A stretch of DNA of 64,000 bases from Spirochaetota bacterium (GTDB lineage Bacteria; Spirochaetota; UBA4802; JAFGDQ01), in assembly GCA_034190085.1 (NCBI GenBank), contig JAXHTS010000083.1, forward strand, positions 1 to 64,000, written 5' to 3'. The notes beneath the pieces are model-generated. The model was given only the letters and a program-made list of their open reading frames with translations. It did no database searches and was not told where the DNA came from. The first letter of the stretch is position 1. Each line of letters starts with the position of its first letter. This document shows, piece by piece, positions 18,446 to 28,272 of this stretch. The position numbers and the translations under genes are program-made.

Positions 18446-18762
18446 AAGCTTACCTCTTCCAAAGTCTGGTGTTCATCCTTGAACAGACTCTTTAACCTAA
18501 TAAATCAATCGGAAGAATTGATAATGTACCTTAATATTCTTTTCTAAAATAGGTACAGTTACAACCCAAACTACTTAAATAAAAATTAATGATTGAAATA
18601 TTTTTTTTATAATTCATAATCTCAAAGTATTGTATAACTCTCAGAGTATTATTGAATATTATAGTTCTAATGAGTAACACTTGGTTACTTATACATCGAT
18701 GTTTTAGGAAATTATATGAATAATAATTTCTACTCCACCATCCAGATTAATGGGTTCAGCAA
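18446..18762. other. 317-bp divergent intergenic region
   Basis: Between the small ORF (minus) and the amidohydrolase (plus). Very AT-rich. The SD of the small ORF is at its left edge; no other element can be supported. Confidence 0.55.
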
Positions 18763-19542
18763 ATGACAATATTTGATGGACACACTCATCTAGGATTGGG
18801 GTTTGAGCCTGATAATCTAATTGTATCCATGGAAAAATATAACATTACTCTTGCCTTAGTATCAATTATCAGTGATGACCTTGATACTAAGGCTAATAAT
18901 GAGATGGTTCAACTAGCAAAGAAACATAAGCAATTAAGGGGATTGGCTTGGTGTAATCCTATAAATAAAAAAAACAGCGCCCAAGAAATTGAACATTTTT
19001 TCAGAGATGGAAAACTGATAGGCATGAAATTTCATCCCTCATTAAATATGTACAGCGTAACCGATCCTAGCGTAGAGCCATACATGGAGCTTTGTGTTCA
19101 ATATGATATCCCCGCCCAGTTCCACACTCAACCAGATGAGTACTGCAATCCTAACCTTATGCTAAAATTGGCACTGAGACATCCTCAGGTAAAAATCATC
19201 ATGGTGCATATGAATCTTGGGAATAAGGGGAGTGATAATGATGTTGCCATTGATGCAGCGAAAAATGCCTCAAATCTATTATTAGATACCACCTGGGTCC
19301 CATCTGAAAAGGTGATCAAGGCTGTAAAGGGGATAGGAAAGGATAGAATAATATTCGGCACTGATGCGCCTGTAGGCAATTATTATAGATTCGGAGATTA
19401 TGAGCATTATGATCATTATTTCCTCTTCAATGCTATCCCTTTCCAAGAACCCCCATTTATATCCTATCTACAGAAGAGGTTGAGCCCGGATGAATATGAT
19501 CATGTTATGTATCTGAATGCCAAGAGGATTTATCATCTTTGA
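18763..19542 (+). CDS. Amidohydrolase-family metal-dependent hydrolase (TIM barrel)
   Basis: 259 residues. It starts MTIFDGHTHLG, giving the HxH metal motif at residues 7-9. GMKFHPS, the AQFHTQP strand, MVHMNLG and IIFGTDAPVG (catalytic Asp) follow in the order of the amidohydrolase-2 (PF04909) family. Members act as hydrolases or decarboxylases on small cyclic or carboxylated substrates; the substrate is not evident. It is a single-gene unit with no strong SD, and it converges on the 1475-residue lipoprotein gene across a palindrome. Confidence 0.85.
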   Translation: MTIFDGHTHLGLGFEPDNLIVSMEKYNITLALVSIISDDLDTKANNEMVQLAKKHKQLRGLAWCNPINKKNSAQEIEHFFRDGKLIGMKFHPSLNMYSVTDPSVEPYMELCVQYDIPAQFHTQPDEYCNPNLMLKLALRHPQVKIIMVHMNLGNKGSDNDVAIDAAKNASNLLLDTTWVPSEKVIKAVKGIGKDRIIFGTDAPVGNYYRFGDYEHYDHYFLFNAIPFQEPPFISYLQKRLSPDEYDHVMYLNAKRIYHL

Positions 19543-19877
19543 CTTTTATCATTGAACATAGTCTTCAATTTTATTAAATTTACACATGCTTAGTAAAATT
19601 AGAGTGTATCATAAAATCTAAAATTATACCTAACATTTTGTACCTGCTTAATTACTAATCATTCAATAAAATTAATTGCACCAGATTTTGCTTTAGTTAA
19701 TATTTATTAGCATTGATGAAAATATATGATAATATCAAGATATGCTATATTGCGGCAATGGATTCGAGGATATTAGTAGGGGCGAACGGCCGTTCGCCCC
19801 TACTAATATAATACCCGTAATTTTAAGGAATTTTCTGCATCCACTTCCCTTCAAAAGATGCTATCATTGTATAAAAT
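19543..19877. other. 335-bp convergent intergenic region
   Basis: Between two convergent genes. Its only notable content is the 40-bp palindrome at 19770-19809, which may serve as a two-way terminator. Confidence 0.55.
19770..19809. repeat. Perfect 40-bp palindrome with GTAGGGGCGAACGG core
   Basis: The left arm 19770-19789 ends in GTAGGGGCGAACGG and the right arm 19790-19809 is its exact complement, with no loop. It is far more GC-rich than its surroundings. Related arms occur at 16539-16570. Similar GTAGGGGCG palindromes are, to my recollection, dispersed in many bacterial genomes. Confidence 0.9.
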
Positions 19878-22800
19878 CTAATTGTTTTTTATATCATAAT
19901 AGATATCAGCTCTATTATTTCTATAATCAAGCCACAGGAATAGGCCTCCAAAGGGAGTTCCTCCATCATTATAGAAAACGGATTTTATAAATAGCTCGTC
20001 ATCATCAAAGGCAGTGGAAATTGCGATGAGACAACCATCCAGGTCGACATTTACAGCATGAGCATCCGCATCCCAAAGTCTGGTTCCCGCGCCATCAACA
20101 GCCTGGGCGCAGATTATATAGCCATTTTCAGGATAATACCGATCATCAATCCAACTCACAAGGGCACCATCAGAGCCATCCCCGGTTATTGAGATGTTCG
20201 ACTTATAGCTGTCATTATTATGCACGTAGGTGCTAAATCCATTTATAGTAACTTGAGCCCCACCATTCCCATCAATATCGTAATGTCGGATATAAACATT
20301 TCCGGCATCATCAGCATAGGCAACTATTGGCCCATTTGCAGAATCGGTAGCCATTACAGGATCCGCCCCTGAACTTGCCGCAGATCCGGTGAAATTATCT
20401 ATCCAATATTGTGTAAGATCGATATTCCTGCTGGTAATATAAATATCAGTGCCATTTTCATAAAGCACGAATACCCGGTTGTTGTTGTCAGATTTTATGT
20501 CAAGAAGATTGCCTGAACCGAGGTTAATACCACGGCTTGGCGTGCCGCCTCCATTAACAAAACCGCCAATCCCATTAATACGCTTGCCGTAAATATTTCC
20601 ATCAGTTGAGTCCTCATAGATAACAAAAGCCATGCCCTGACCAGCGCTTACTACTTTTACATTTTGCAGTGTATCAGCATGTGTACAAATGCTAAAAGTG
20701 CCCTGATATATCGAACCATCCCTCAAACGCGCCAATGCTCCGTATATGTTACCAGCGCCAGCGCCTGTTCCCTCCCAGGCGAACAGAACACGGGGTTGAA
20801 TTACCACGTATCTCTGACCGATTGCTGTCATAATATTCGAACTCAATGTAAGCTGCTGCCCTGCAATGACTGTCACATAGGCTTCATTACCAGTGCTATT
20901 ATTATGCACTATGTCGCCGATCTCTACATTGCTGAAGTTTGAGTTAGTATCAGTAAATGGATTTCCGGAGGTTGTAACCGTGCCCGCTTCTGAGAGCCGT
21001 TCATCACTGCTGAATACAATATACTCATCCCCCACCGTATCAAAGGTGTTTTTGTTCAATGTAAGCTGTGTCGCTGAATCCACACTTACAACTACAGCGT
21101 ATATCTGATCTGATATGTTATAAACAAGATCACCCTTTTCAACCCCAGCGGCAGTAAAATCTGCCTCCCCGCCGCCATCAACGAGGATATTCTGACTGGC
21201 TACATTATTTACATCGCCTGTTTCAAGAATATCTCCATTGATTACATTAGGATTAAGGTTAAGTATCTGATAAGCCTCGCCATTGCTCATTATATCAGTA
21301 TCTAAATTCAATGCCCTCTGCTGCACAGGGAAAGGGCCAGTCCCAGTGTCCACCCTGGCGATGTTCGGATCGCCAGGATTATTATAGTCATCTGTATTTA
21401 TTACAAGATCATTATTCAGTACCCCATCACCTGTAAAATCTCGCGCAGCGTTGTTATCAAATAACGGGATACTCGGTCGCGCTTCTGCAGTGCCCGAGAC
21501 TATAGCGTCATAAAGCGTAATCCCAGTGCCATCAGCAACTGCCAAATTAGCATCCATTTCAATCTGATAAAAGCTGTCAAAATGATTTGCATTGGGGTAA
21601 TGATCATCACAATATTCTCCATTATAGATCTCATATGCCTGTCCTGAAGCAGTGACAGCATAATCGACCAGCTCCAACTCAGCGCTAGATATCAATGAAT
21701 TAACCATTGTATAGGTTGATGCGTTAATATATGCAATATCCCCAACCCTCACACCTGGAGCCGGCAAAGTAAAATCATCAGCAGAATCTATCAATCTATC
21801 TGAAGTTGCAGGATTCGTCCATGTGCCGGAAATATCCTGAGTCACATCACTAGGCGCAAAGATTTCATAATTATCACCGATAATGAACACCTGATCAGAT
21901 ACCTCAATAAAACCACCCCCAGCCCATACCTGCACATCTGTTATTATCGCATAATCACTCCCTGTTGTTGTATTTTGGATAATATCACCTGCAACCACCC
22001 CCTGAGTAGCCCATCCACCTAAAAGTCCATCATTAGCAGTATCATTGATTTGATCTCCTGCTATTCCAGTGACACTCCCTGTTAATCTTGAGGCCCCCTT
22101 TCTATCAATATCGTAATTTTGATTACTGTTTACTGAAAATATATGTTTATCAAGATTTAGCTCATCATTATCAATCTTAGTAACAACTGCACATTCACCT
22201 GTATCAGTATTCCTGATTATATCATTAGTCAAAACAGCAGCAAAAGCCCCTGCATCAATTACAATATCTGTAGAGGTGCCAGTCGTTGTACCGGATTCTA
22301 TTGTACTCTTTGTAATAGCTATGGCACTTACGCCGGTATTGCTGATTATTCTGTAATTTGTGCCGTCAAACAGAATATCACCCAAACCAAGCCATCCGGG
22401 CTGAGCATAACCATGCGTTGTATAGACATATTGATTGTTTGCGCTACCCTCATAGTCATTAACGAGCGCCCCAGAATCAGTAATCAATATCCGATGATCC
22501 CTTGCTGTGTCCGTATCATTGTTTGTGTCTCCATCCGCTATGGCATAGCTATCAGTTGCATTGACTGCATCCGTCGTATTCTGCTGAATTATATGACGGA
22601 AAGACCCTGCACCCCCAATGTTTGCTATATCAGTGTTATCATGATTTGCGCTGTCCACTACAATGTCAGTAGCTGTATTTATCCCCAAAGAGGTAAAATC
22701 AACATCATAATCATATATATAATTGGCATTATCAGCAAAGACAAGTGCGGTGCCTGATGTCCTGTTGGTAATAAATCCGCCGTCAACATTGTTGTTGCCC

Positions 22801-24305
22801 TGATATCCCCAAACAATCGCAGCTCCGGGATTTGTGCCTGTGCCTATGTTTAATCCGTTATCCCCCTCTGCGTTGCCCCAGGCATAGCCAAGGAAGGCTC
22901 TGTTATTGCCTCCGTCATTATACACTACCTTTGCATAAATATTATTTGCGCCATCCTCCATAGTAACAATAGCATATCCTCGTCCCTCTGGAAAGGCCCT
23001 GAGATTTGTTCTGCTGTTTGTGTCAATAAGATCGCCATTTGCAGTCCATGGAGCAGTGGGCGTTGTATCATTAACAAAATAGTAGCCATAGATATTAGCG
23101 CCATTGATCCAGAATAGATAAGAAGACCCATCCAGGATGCCATCGCTATTATTATTCTGGATCACTGCAATATCCGATTTGTCACCCGCACTTGTGCTTG
23201 CTCCTGTATCGCTCGATCCATCGCCTTCAGTAACAAACGTCAATATCTGCCCTGTGACCGGATCGGTCGTTTCATATTCCGTGTCAGCAGTGACATTAAA
23301 ATAATATATCGTAGACTGAGTTAGAGGGCCAGGCAGCGATACTGAATGCGTGGTCTTCATTGTCGCACCACCAGCCTCTGTCACAGCGCCAGCGCTATAA
23401 TCTGTATCAGTACCATAAGCAACACTGCACTGATTAGCAGCTACAGGATAATTTGTATTGAATTTGATGACCGCGGAACTGGTATCAACATCAGTTACCC
23501 ATACGGATGTAATAGCCGGTAATCCTGATCCTGTATCAGGATCGCTTTCAGTGGTGAAACTCCATGTATCATCTCCATCCTCAACAAGAGAATTGCCCGA
23601 AGTATCCTGGATGCCAGAGGTAAGGTCTACTGTGTACATAGTGTTGTAGCTCAGGGGTGTTGAAAGATTAATCCTGAATGTTTTCGCTGATATTGATGTA
23701 TCTACACCGGATGCAACATTGGGCGCAATAGTACAAGTTGTTAAATTTATAGTGCTGGTTGTTATATCCTCTGTTAAGGTTACCTCTACATACCCAAGAT
23801 TTACATTCACCCCGGTTGCCCCATCTGCGGGATATCTGGAGCCTGCAATAACCCTCGGCCTGTAGCTATTAGAAGTATCTAAACCCGTTGTAAATGAATA
23901 GGAATAATCCTGATCAAGAGTATATCCATCACTTGCTCTCATTCCAGAGTTTATAGTAACAGTATATGAGTTGTTAAAGGATAGCGTTCCCACATCTATA
24001 GTTACAACTCTATTATCCCCGGAATAAGCGAAGCCCACTGGCGTAATCCCTGAAATATTGCCAGCAATAGAGGAGGTATCCACTGCCTTGGAAAAGACTA
24101 AAACAATATCCACATCTACCGGAATTTCTATATCTCCATTGTCAGGATATGTCCCCTGCATCTTAAGATTCAGGGTGCCGGAGAACTCAGGATTTTCTAC
24201 AAATGCGGGGCTTGGATCAACCACCGAAGCCTCATCGGAGCAGCTAACAATAAATGCAATAATGAGTATTAAGATCATTACACCCAAACGGCATATTAGA
24301 TTCAT
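19878..24305 (-). CDS. Giant surface lipoprotein with Ig-like, fibronectin-like and ~60-residue internal repeat modules
   Basis: 1475 residues. The signal peptide ends in FIVSC, marking a lipoprotein. Two SbsA-type Ig-like domains (about 45-145 and 155-260, each closing in YSFTTG or WSFTTES) precede a fibronectin-III-like domain (about 265-365). The middle (about 680-1190) carries at least six degenerate copies of a module built on GDIVxNxxTGxxAxVTxV, then xLxLxxxIF and GxxYxI. The C-terminal part looks like propeller-type repeats. No catalytic motif is seen; adhesion or a surface layer is a guess. The SD GAGGTG lies 5 nt before the ATG. It is divergent from the 888-residue surface protein. 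Confidence 0.85.
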   Translation of the reverse strand: MNLICRLGVMILILIIAFIVSCSDEASVVDPSPAFVENPEFSGTLNLKMQGTYPDNGDIEIPVDVDIVLVFSKAVDTSSIAGNISGITPVGFAYSGDNRVVTIDVGTLSFNNSYTVTINSGMRASDGYTLDQDYSYSFTTGLDTSNSYRPRVIAGSRYPADGATGVNVNLGYVEVTLTEDITTSTINLTTCTIAPNVASGVDTSISAKTFRINLSTPLSYNTMYTVDLTSGIQDTSGNSLVEDGDDTWSFTTESDPDTGSGLPAITSVWVTDVDTSSAVIKFNTNYPVAANQCSVAYGTDTDYSAGAVTEAGGATMKTTHSVSLPGPLTQSTIYYFNVTADTEYETTDPVTGQILTFVTEGDGSSDTGASTSAGDKSDIAVIQNNNSDGILDGSSYLFWINGANIYGYYFVNDTTPTAPWTANGDLIDTNSRTNLRAFPEGRGYAIVTMEDGANNIYAKVVYNDGGNNRAFLGYAWGNAEGDNGLNIGTGTNPGAAIVWGYQGNNNVDGGFITNRTSGTALVFADNANYIYDYDVDFTSLGINTATDIVVDSANHDNTDIANIGGAGSFRHIIQQNTTDAVNATDSYAIADGDTNNDTDTARDHRILITDSGALVNDYEGSANNQYVYTTHGYAQPGWLGLGDILFDGTNYRIISNTGVSAIAITKSTIESGTTTGTSTDIVIDAGAFAAVLTNDIIRNTDTGECAVVTKIDNDELNLDKHIFSVNSNQNYDIDRKGASRLTGSVTGIAGDQINDTANDGLLGGWATQGVVAGDIIQNTTTGSDYAIITDVQVWAGGGFIEVSDQVFIIGDNYEIFAPSDVTQDISGTWTNPATSDRLIDSADDFTLPAPGVRVGDIAYINASTYTMVNSLISSAELELVDYAVTASGQAYEIYNGEYCDDHYPNANHFDSFYQIEMDANLAVADGTGITLYDAIVSGTAEARPSIPLFDNNAARDFTGDGVLNNDLVINTDDYNNPGDPNIARVDTGTGPFPVQQRALNLDTDIMSNGEAYQILNLNPNVINGDILETGDVNNVASQNILVDGGGEADFTAAGVEKGDLVYNISDQIYAVVVSVDSATQLTLNKNTFDTVGDEYIVFSSDERLSEAGTVTTSGNPFTDTNSNFSNVEIGDIVHNNSTGNEAYVTVIAGQQLTLSSNIMTAIGQRYVVIQPRVLFAWEGTGAGAGNIYGALARLRDGSIYQGTFSICTHADTLQNVKVVSAGQGMAFVIYEDSTDGNIYGKRINGIGGFVNGGGTPSRGINLGSGNLLDIKSDNNNRVFVLYENGTDIYITSRNIDLTQYWIDNFTGSAASSGADPVMATDSANGPIVAYADDAGNVYIRHYDIDGNGGAQVTINGFSTYVHNNDSYKSNISITGDGSDGALVSWIDDRYYPENGYIICAQAVDGAGTRLWDADAHAVNVDLDGCLIAISTAFDDDELFIKSVFYNDGGTPFGGLFLWLDYRNNRADIYYDIKNN

Positions 24306-24428
24306 ATTATCACCTCAATGCGCCAAATACTAAAGATGCTACGAATTACTGTAAATTCTCAGAATTGGCAGGTGTTCTGCTATTCATTGAGAACCCACGA
24401 ATTCTATAATCATTATTTCATTTATTGA

Positions 24429-24458
24429 TTTACAAATAAACTTTCTCTTCTATATAAT
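24429..24458 (+). promoter_or_regulatory. Possible sigma-70 promoter for the 888-residue surface protein
   Basis: TTTACA (24429-24434) and TATAAT (24453-24458) are separated by 18 nt and lie about 75 nt before the ATG at 24533, in the 227-bp divergent spacer. Confidence 0.4.
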
Positions 24459-24532
24459 GATAAAATCATTCATCACTATTATACAATACATCATATTAAT
24501 TTACTAATCAGCCACATATTTATCAATAAAAA

Positions 24533-27199
24533 ATGACAAAAAATATACATACTGACCAATATTTTCAAAAAATAAGCTCGAACCTGCCATTTTCAGAGGA
24601 GAGTGGACAAAGAACCCCATTTTTCAGTAGTGTAAAAAATATACAGAACATTTTTTTTCAACTGCTGTGGTATTTCAAAGGCTTAAGTGAATCTAATCAT
24701 CTGAAATTATTTTATAAAGAGAGTATATTAAGGCTATGCAGGATAATTCTATTTACATCAGTAATGATTATTTTCATAGAGGGGAAAGGCGCCGGAACGG
24801 TAACATCAGTCACACTTACTCCTGACACCCCCACCACCCTTTCCAACACCCTGGGATATTATCTTGCCGGTATCACATACAGTTTTGATGTGCATGTAAT
24901 TGATCCTGATATCGCAGGATGGGGCGAAATGACAGATGTTAGGATAACAATTCCCAATTTGACAGATATCGTTGTGGCAATAAATCCCTCAGGAACAGGA
25001 GCCCAGACTATAAACACAAACACCGGGCCTGTTGATGCAAGCGCAACGATTGGGGGAAGTGACACATACAACGATTTCACTGTCACCTTTAGCATTACCA
25101 TAAGATGGGATACCGCTGAATCAGCATGGGCCGCCTTAAGAAATACCGTCGCATCCGCCACCAGCACAAATCCCATCCTAAACACCGACACTGATACTGT
25201 AAACGTCTCTTACGGGGTCTGTTCAAGCATCAAAATTCTGAACTTTGTTCAGGATGGAGATGCCGCTGATGGGATGATCAATCCCTATAACAGTGACAGT
25301 GGTTTTAGTGTTTCTGGTGATGTGGTATACAATGTCCCAGGCGCTTCTGTTTCTGATCGTATAAATGATGTCAACTTGGGAGAATGTACTTCGACTGATC
25401 TTCTGCTTGATGGCGGAGCAACTGTATTTTCGAATGTAGGCGATGCTGATGAGCCGGACTTCACTATTGATTCAGTCGATGCTACCCTTGTTACTCTTGG
25501 AAATCATACATGGAGGGTGAGATCAACAATGACGACGGCCGGAGGGCCTGAGGATTCAATAAACAGCCTGGCAATCTCAACTGACAGAGTCCTTGTTACA
25601 GGACTCTCGGTATCTCAGGGTGACGGAAGGGATGTGGGCAATTATCACTGGCGCAGCCTTCTGGTCCCAGGAACAGTCTTCACGGTTACTGCCAGGATGC
25701 AGAACAGCGGGGGGGGGATGGTAGGCAATACCACTTTTACCGTTGATTATAATGATGGAACTGAATTCGACATCACCATCCCCAACGGCAGCACAAACGC
25801 AAGCGTAATAATCCCTTCCGCCTCCATACCCCCTGAGGGCTCAGGGAATACAAACAGCTACACCTACTATGTTTCGCACATCACGAACAACAGCCATGGA
25901 GAACAGGGCGATGGCACCTTTGGAGCAAATCTTTCACAGATCATTGATTCCTCTTATCCAGCAGCCCCTTACTCTTATTATGACCCACAATACATATGGT
26001 GGGAGAATGGGGATCCTCCCCCAAATCAGCCGACCAGCGCGCTAACAAGGCAGAGGGAGGTGACATCAGCCACATCCATCTCGGTCTATTGGGATCCGAT
26101 CGACACATCAACCGGTTCAGCGGATGGAGATTTTTACGAATATCGAATCTATTTCAGAGAAGCGAACACTGGCGATCCATACCTCCAGTGGGATGGCGAT
26201 GATGATGATACACTTAGAGATTCCTCTGACACAATTACAAATAATCCTTGGCCTGCCCCGACCTCCGACTCCAATCTAAATTTCGACTCCAATGGATGGA
26301 AATATACCTCCATACCCAATCTAAAAATATATACTCAATATGAATACTATATAACAGCGGTTGACCTCTTTGGCAATGAGACGCCAGCCCCTTCCGCACC
26401 CTATGCGACAAGAACTCAACCCTTCTCAATTGAGATAGGATTATCGGATGGAATAACATCATACACCAACGATAGCTTTACTGACCTGACCCCCACCCTG
26501 CGGCCCTTAAGGGAGACGAACATCAAGGTAGAGATCAACATAGTGACATCCGAGGAACTGCCCGATACTGTCAAGGTATGGTTTGCCTCCGGGGACATAA
26601 ACACATCCCCTGATATAATATCGTCTACCAATACTGTAAATCAAGGCGCCTTTTCTCAGAATACACTCTTCTCCTCAACAGCGCAAAAAATCGGCTCCAA
26701 CCAATGGGTTGCATATCTTCCCACAACAGCTCCCATAATCAGATATGGAAACTCTATAAGATTTATTGTTGAAGCGACAAGTGACAGTATATCAGCATTT
26801 TCCGATTCTGAAATTGAACCCTATCCAAACCAGAATCCGAACGATGATGAATGGACATTCTACATCGGCTTTCAGCCAACATTTAGGCCCTGGCCTGCAC
26901 GAATTCTGAATAATGTAATCACCAACAGAACCCCATTGGCATATCCGGCCTATTTCCTATCCAATGACGCCTTTGTCACCATAACGGTTTACGATATAAA
27001 GGGAAGGCCGGTTGCGACCCTCTTGGACAACGCATACAGGCTTGGAGGCCAGAATATCAAGGAACAGGGCTGGCGTGGGACAAACAAGAATCATAGAAAG
27101 CTTGGAGTTGGACTATACTATATTCATTTCAAGGCCAAGCGAGCCTCTGATGGAAGAGTTATACTTAATAAGATGAAGAAGGTGGTAATTGCAAAATGA
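24533..27199 (+). CDS. Secreted protein with fibronectin-III and C-terminal FlgD-like Ig domain
   Basis: 888 residues. The hydrophobic export segment (IILFTSVMIIFIEG) only begins near residue 71, so either the N-terminal leader is unusually long or the real start is internal; no SD precedes the ATG at 24533. Beta-rich Ig-like regions follow, then a fibronectin-III-like domain (about 495-625) and a C-terminal FlgD-like Ig module with ITVYDIKGRPVATLLD and GLYYIHFKAK, a form often found at the end of large secreted proteins. Its stop overlaps the rpe start by 4 nt (ATGA), so the two are translationally coupled, an odd pairing. Confidence 0.8.
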   Translation: MTKNIHTDQYFQKISSNLPFSEESGQRTPFFSSVKNIQNIFFQLLWYFKGLSESNHLKLFYKESILRLCRIILFTSVMIIFIEGKGAGTVTSVTLTPDTPTTLSNTLGYYLAGITYSFDVHVIDPDIAGWGEMTDVRITIPNLTDIVVAINPSGTGAQTINTNTGPVDASATIGGSDTYNDFTVTFSITIRWDTAESAWAALRNTVASATSTNPILNTDTDTVNVSYGVCSSIKILNFVQDGDAADGMINPYNSDSGFSVSGDVVYNVPGASVSDRINDVNLGECTSTDLLLDGGATVFSNVGDADEPDFTIDSVDATLVTLGNHTWRVRSTMTTAGGPEDSINSLAISTDRVLVTGLSVSQGDGRDVGNYHWRSLLVPGTVFTVTARMQNSGGGMVGNTTFTVDYNDGTEFDITIPNGSTNASVIIPSASIPPEGSGNTNSYTYYVSHITNNSHGEQGDGTFGANLSQIIDSSYPAAPYSYYDPQYIWWENGDPPPNQPTSALTRQREVTSATSISVYWDPIDTSTGSADGDFYEYRIYFREANTGDPYLQWDGDDDDTLRDSSDTITNNPWPAPTSDSNLNFDSNGWKYTSIPNLKIYTQYEYYITAVDLFGNETPAPSAPYATRTQPFSIEIGLSDGITSYTNDSFTDLTPTLRPLRETNIKVEINIVTSEELPDTVKVWFASGDINTSPDIISSTNTVNQGAFSQNTLFSSTAQKIGSNQWVAYLPTTAPIIRYGNSIRFIVEATSDSISAFSDSEIEPYPNQNPNDDEWTFYIGFQPTFRPWPARILNNVITNRTPLAYPAYFLSNDAFVTITVYDIKGRPVATLLDNAYRLGGQNIKEQGWRGTNKNHRKLGVGLYYIHFKAKRASDGRVILNKMKKVVIAK

Positions 27200-27864
27200 A
27201 CCATAAAAAAATTTCTCCCTCAATTCTCTCAGCCGATTTCAGTAAATTAGGAGAGGAGGTAAAGGCTGTGGAATCAGCCGGCGCTGACTATATCCATATC
27301 GATGTTATGGATGGACAATTTGTGCCCAACATTACAATTGGGCCATTGGTTGTAAAGGCCGTAAAGGGGATGACCCGATTGCCTCTGGATGTCCATCTGA
27401 TGATTGTGGAGCCGGACCGTTATATTGATGACTTCATTTCAGCTGGAAGCGACATCATCACAGTTCATGTTGAAGCCGATGTTCATCTGCATCGAACCAT
27501 AAGCTACCTAAAGGATAAAGGCATGAGGGCGGGGGTGGCGCTGAATCCCTCTACCCCAATATCAGCTATCGATTGCATATTGGAATATGTGGATATGGTT
27601 GTGATTATGAGCGTTAACCCAGGTTTTGGCGGTCAAAAATTTATTGAAAACTCGCTAAAAAAAATAGATATGCTGCACAGACTTATGAAGAATATGGATG
27701 CGAATATTGAGATAGAGGTGGATGGAGGGATCAACATAGACAATATTGAGAAGATTTCTTCAGCAGGCGCCAATGTCTTTGTATCCGGATCAGGAATATA
27801 TGGAACCGATGATTATAAAAGAACCATTGATATCATGCGGGAACGAATTCAGCCGGAGGGTTAG
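27196..27864 (+). CDS. rpe: Ribulose-phosphate 3-epimerase
   Basis: 222 residues, normal for Rpe, which interconverts ribulose 5-phosphate and xylulose 5-phosphate in the pentose phosphate pathway. It shows SPSILSADFSKLGEE, the metal and catalytic motifs HIDVMDG and DVHLMIVEP, MSVNPGFGGQKF and the phosphate-binding EVDGGI and VSGSGIY segments. The ATG lies in an ATGA overlap with the preceding surface-protein gene. The minisatellite at 27981-28212 begins about 115 bp downstream. Confidence 0.95.
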   Translation: MNHKKISPSILSADFSKLGEEVKAVESAGADYIHIDVMDGQFVPNITIGPLVVKAVKGMTRLPLDVHLMIVEPDRYIDDFISAGSDIITVHVEADVHLHRTISYLKDKGMRAGVALNPSTPISAIDCILEYVDMVVIMSVNPGFGGQKFIENSLKKIDMLHRLMKNMDANIEIEVDGGINIDNIEKISSAGANVFVSGSGIYGTDDYKRTIDIMRERIQPEG

Positions 27865-28272
27865 CATATGATATGATCAGCTCATTGATCGCTTTCTCAC
27901 CGTATGCCCCGCAAAGAAAGATTAAGGCCCCAGGGAGAGTCACTCATTTTTGGGAAGTGTTTCATAACTTTGCGGAAGGCTCCCCTAACTTGGGGGAAGC
28001 TCTCCCCAGCTTGGGGGAAGCTCTCCCCAGCTTGGGGGAAGCTCTCCCCAACTTAGGGGAAAGACTCCCCAACTTGGGGGAAAGACTCCCCAGCTTGGGG
28101 GAAGGTCTCCCCAACTTGGGGAAAGCTCTCCCCAACTTGGGGGAAGGTCTCCCCAACTTGGGGGAAAGACTCCCCAAATTAGGGAAAAGACTCCCCTAAC
28201 TGGGTAAAAGCTGTCTTATTATGTTCAACTATTAATTCTTCATGAGGGATTAATGAATATGGGAGGAGCAAG
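27865..28272. other. 408-bp region between rpe and the radical SAM gene
   Basis: Dominated by the 21-bp tandem repeat at 27981-28212. A frame at 27873-28199 (plus) and one at 27962-28177 (minus) both run through the repeat. I do not annotate them as genes, because either follows from the repeat period being a multiple of three. Confidence 0.6.
27981..28212. repeat. 21-bp palindromic minisatellite (about 11 units)
   Basis: Units begin at 27981, 28003, 28024, 28045, 28066, 28087, 28108, 28129, 28150, 28171 and 28192, i.e. a 22-bp first step and then nine exact 21-bp steps. Each unit contains the odd palindrome TCCCCAACTTGGGGA or a close variant. A short variable spacer (AGCTC, AAGAC or AGGTC) separates the palindromes. 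Plus-strand translation gives a seven-residue repeat LPNLGE(A/R/G); the minus strand is open as well. Confidence 0.95.

Noticed and set aside
27962-28177. Minus-strand repeat protein SPKLGRA...
   Set aside because: An open frame on either strand is expected from a 21-bp repeat; no ribosome site and no coding bias.
27981-28212. CRISPR array
   Set aside because: Units are contiguous 21-bp repeats with 5-nt variable parts, not repeats with unique 30-nt spacers, and no cas gene is nearby.
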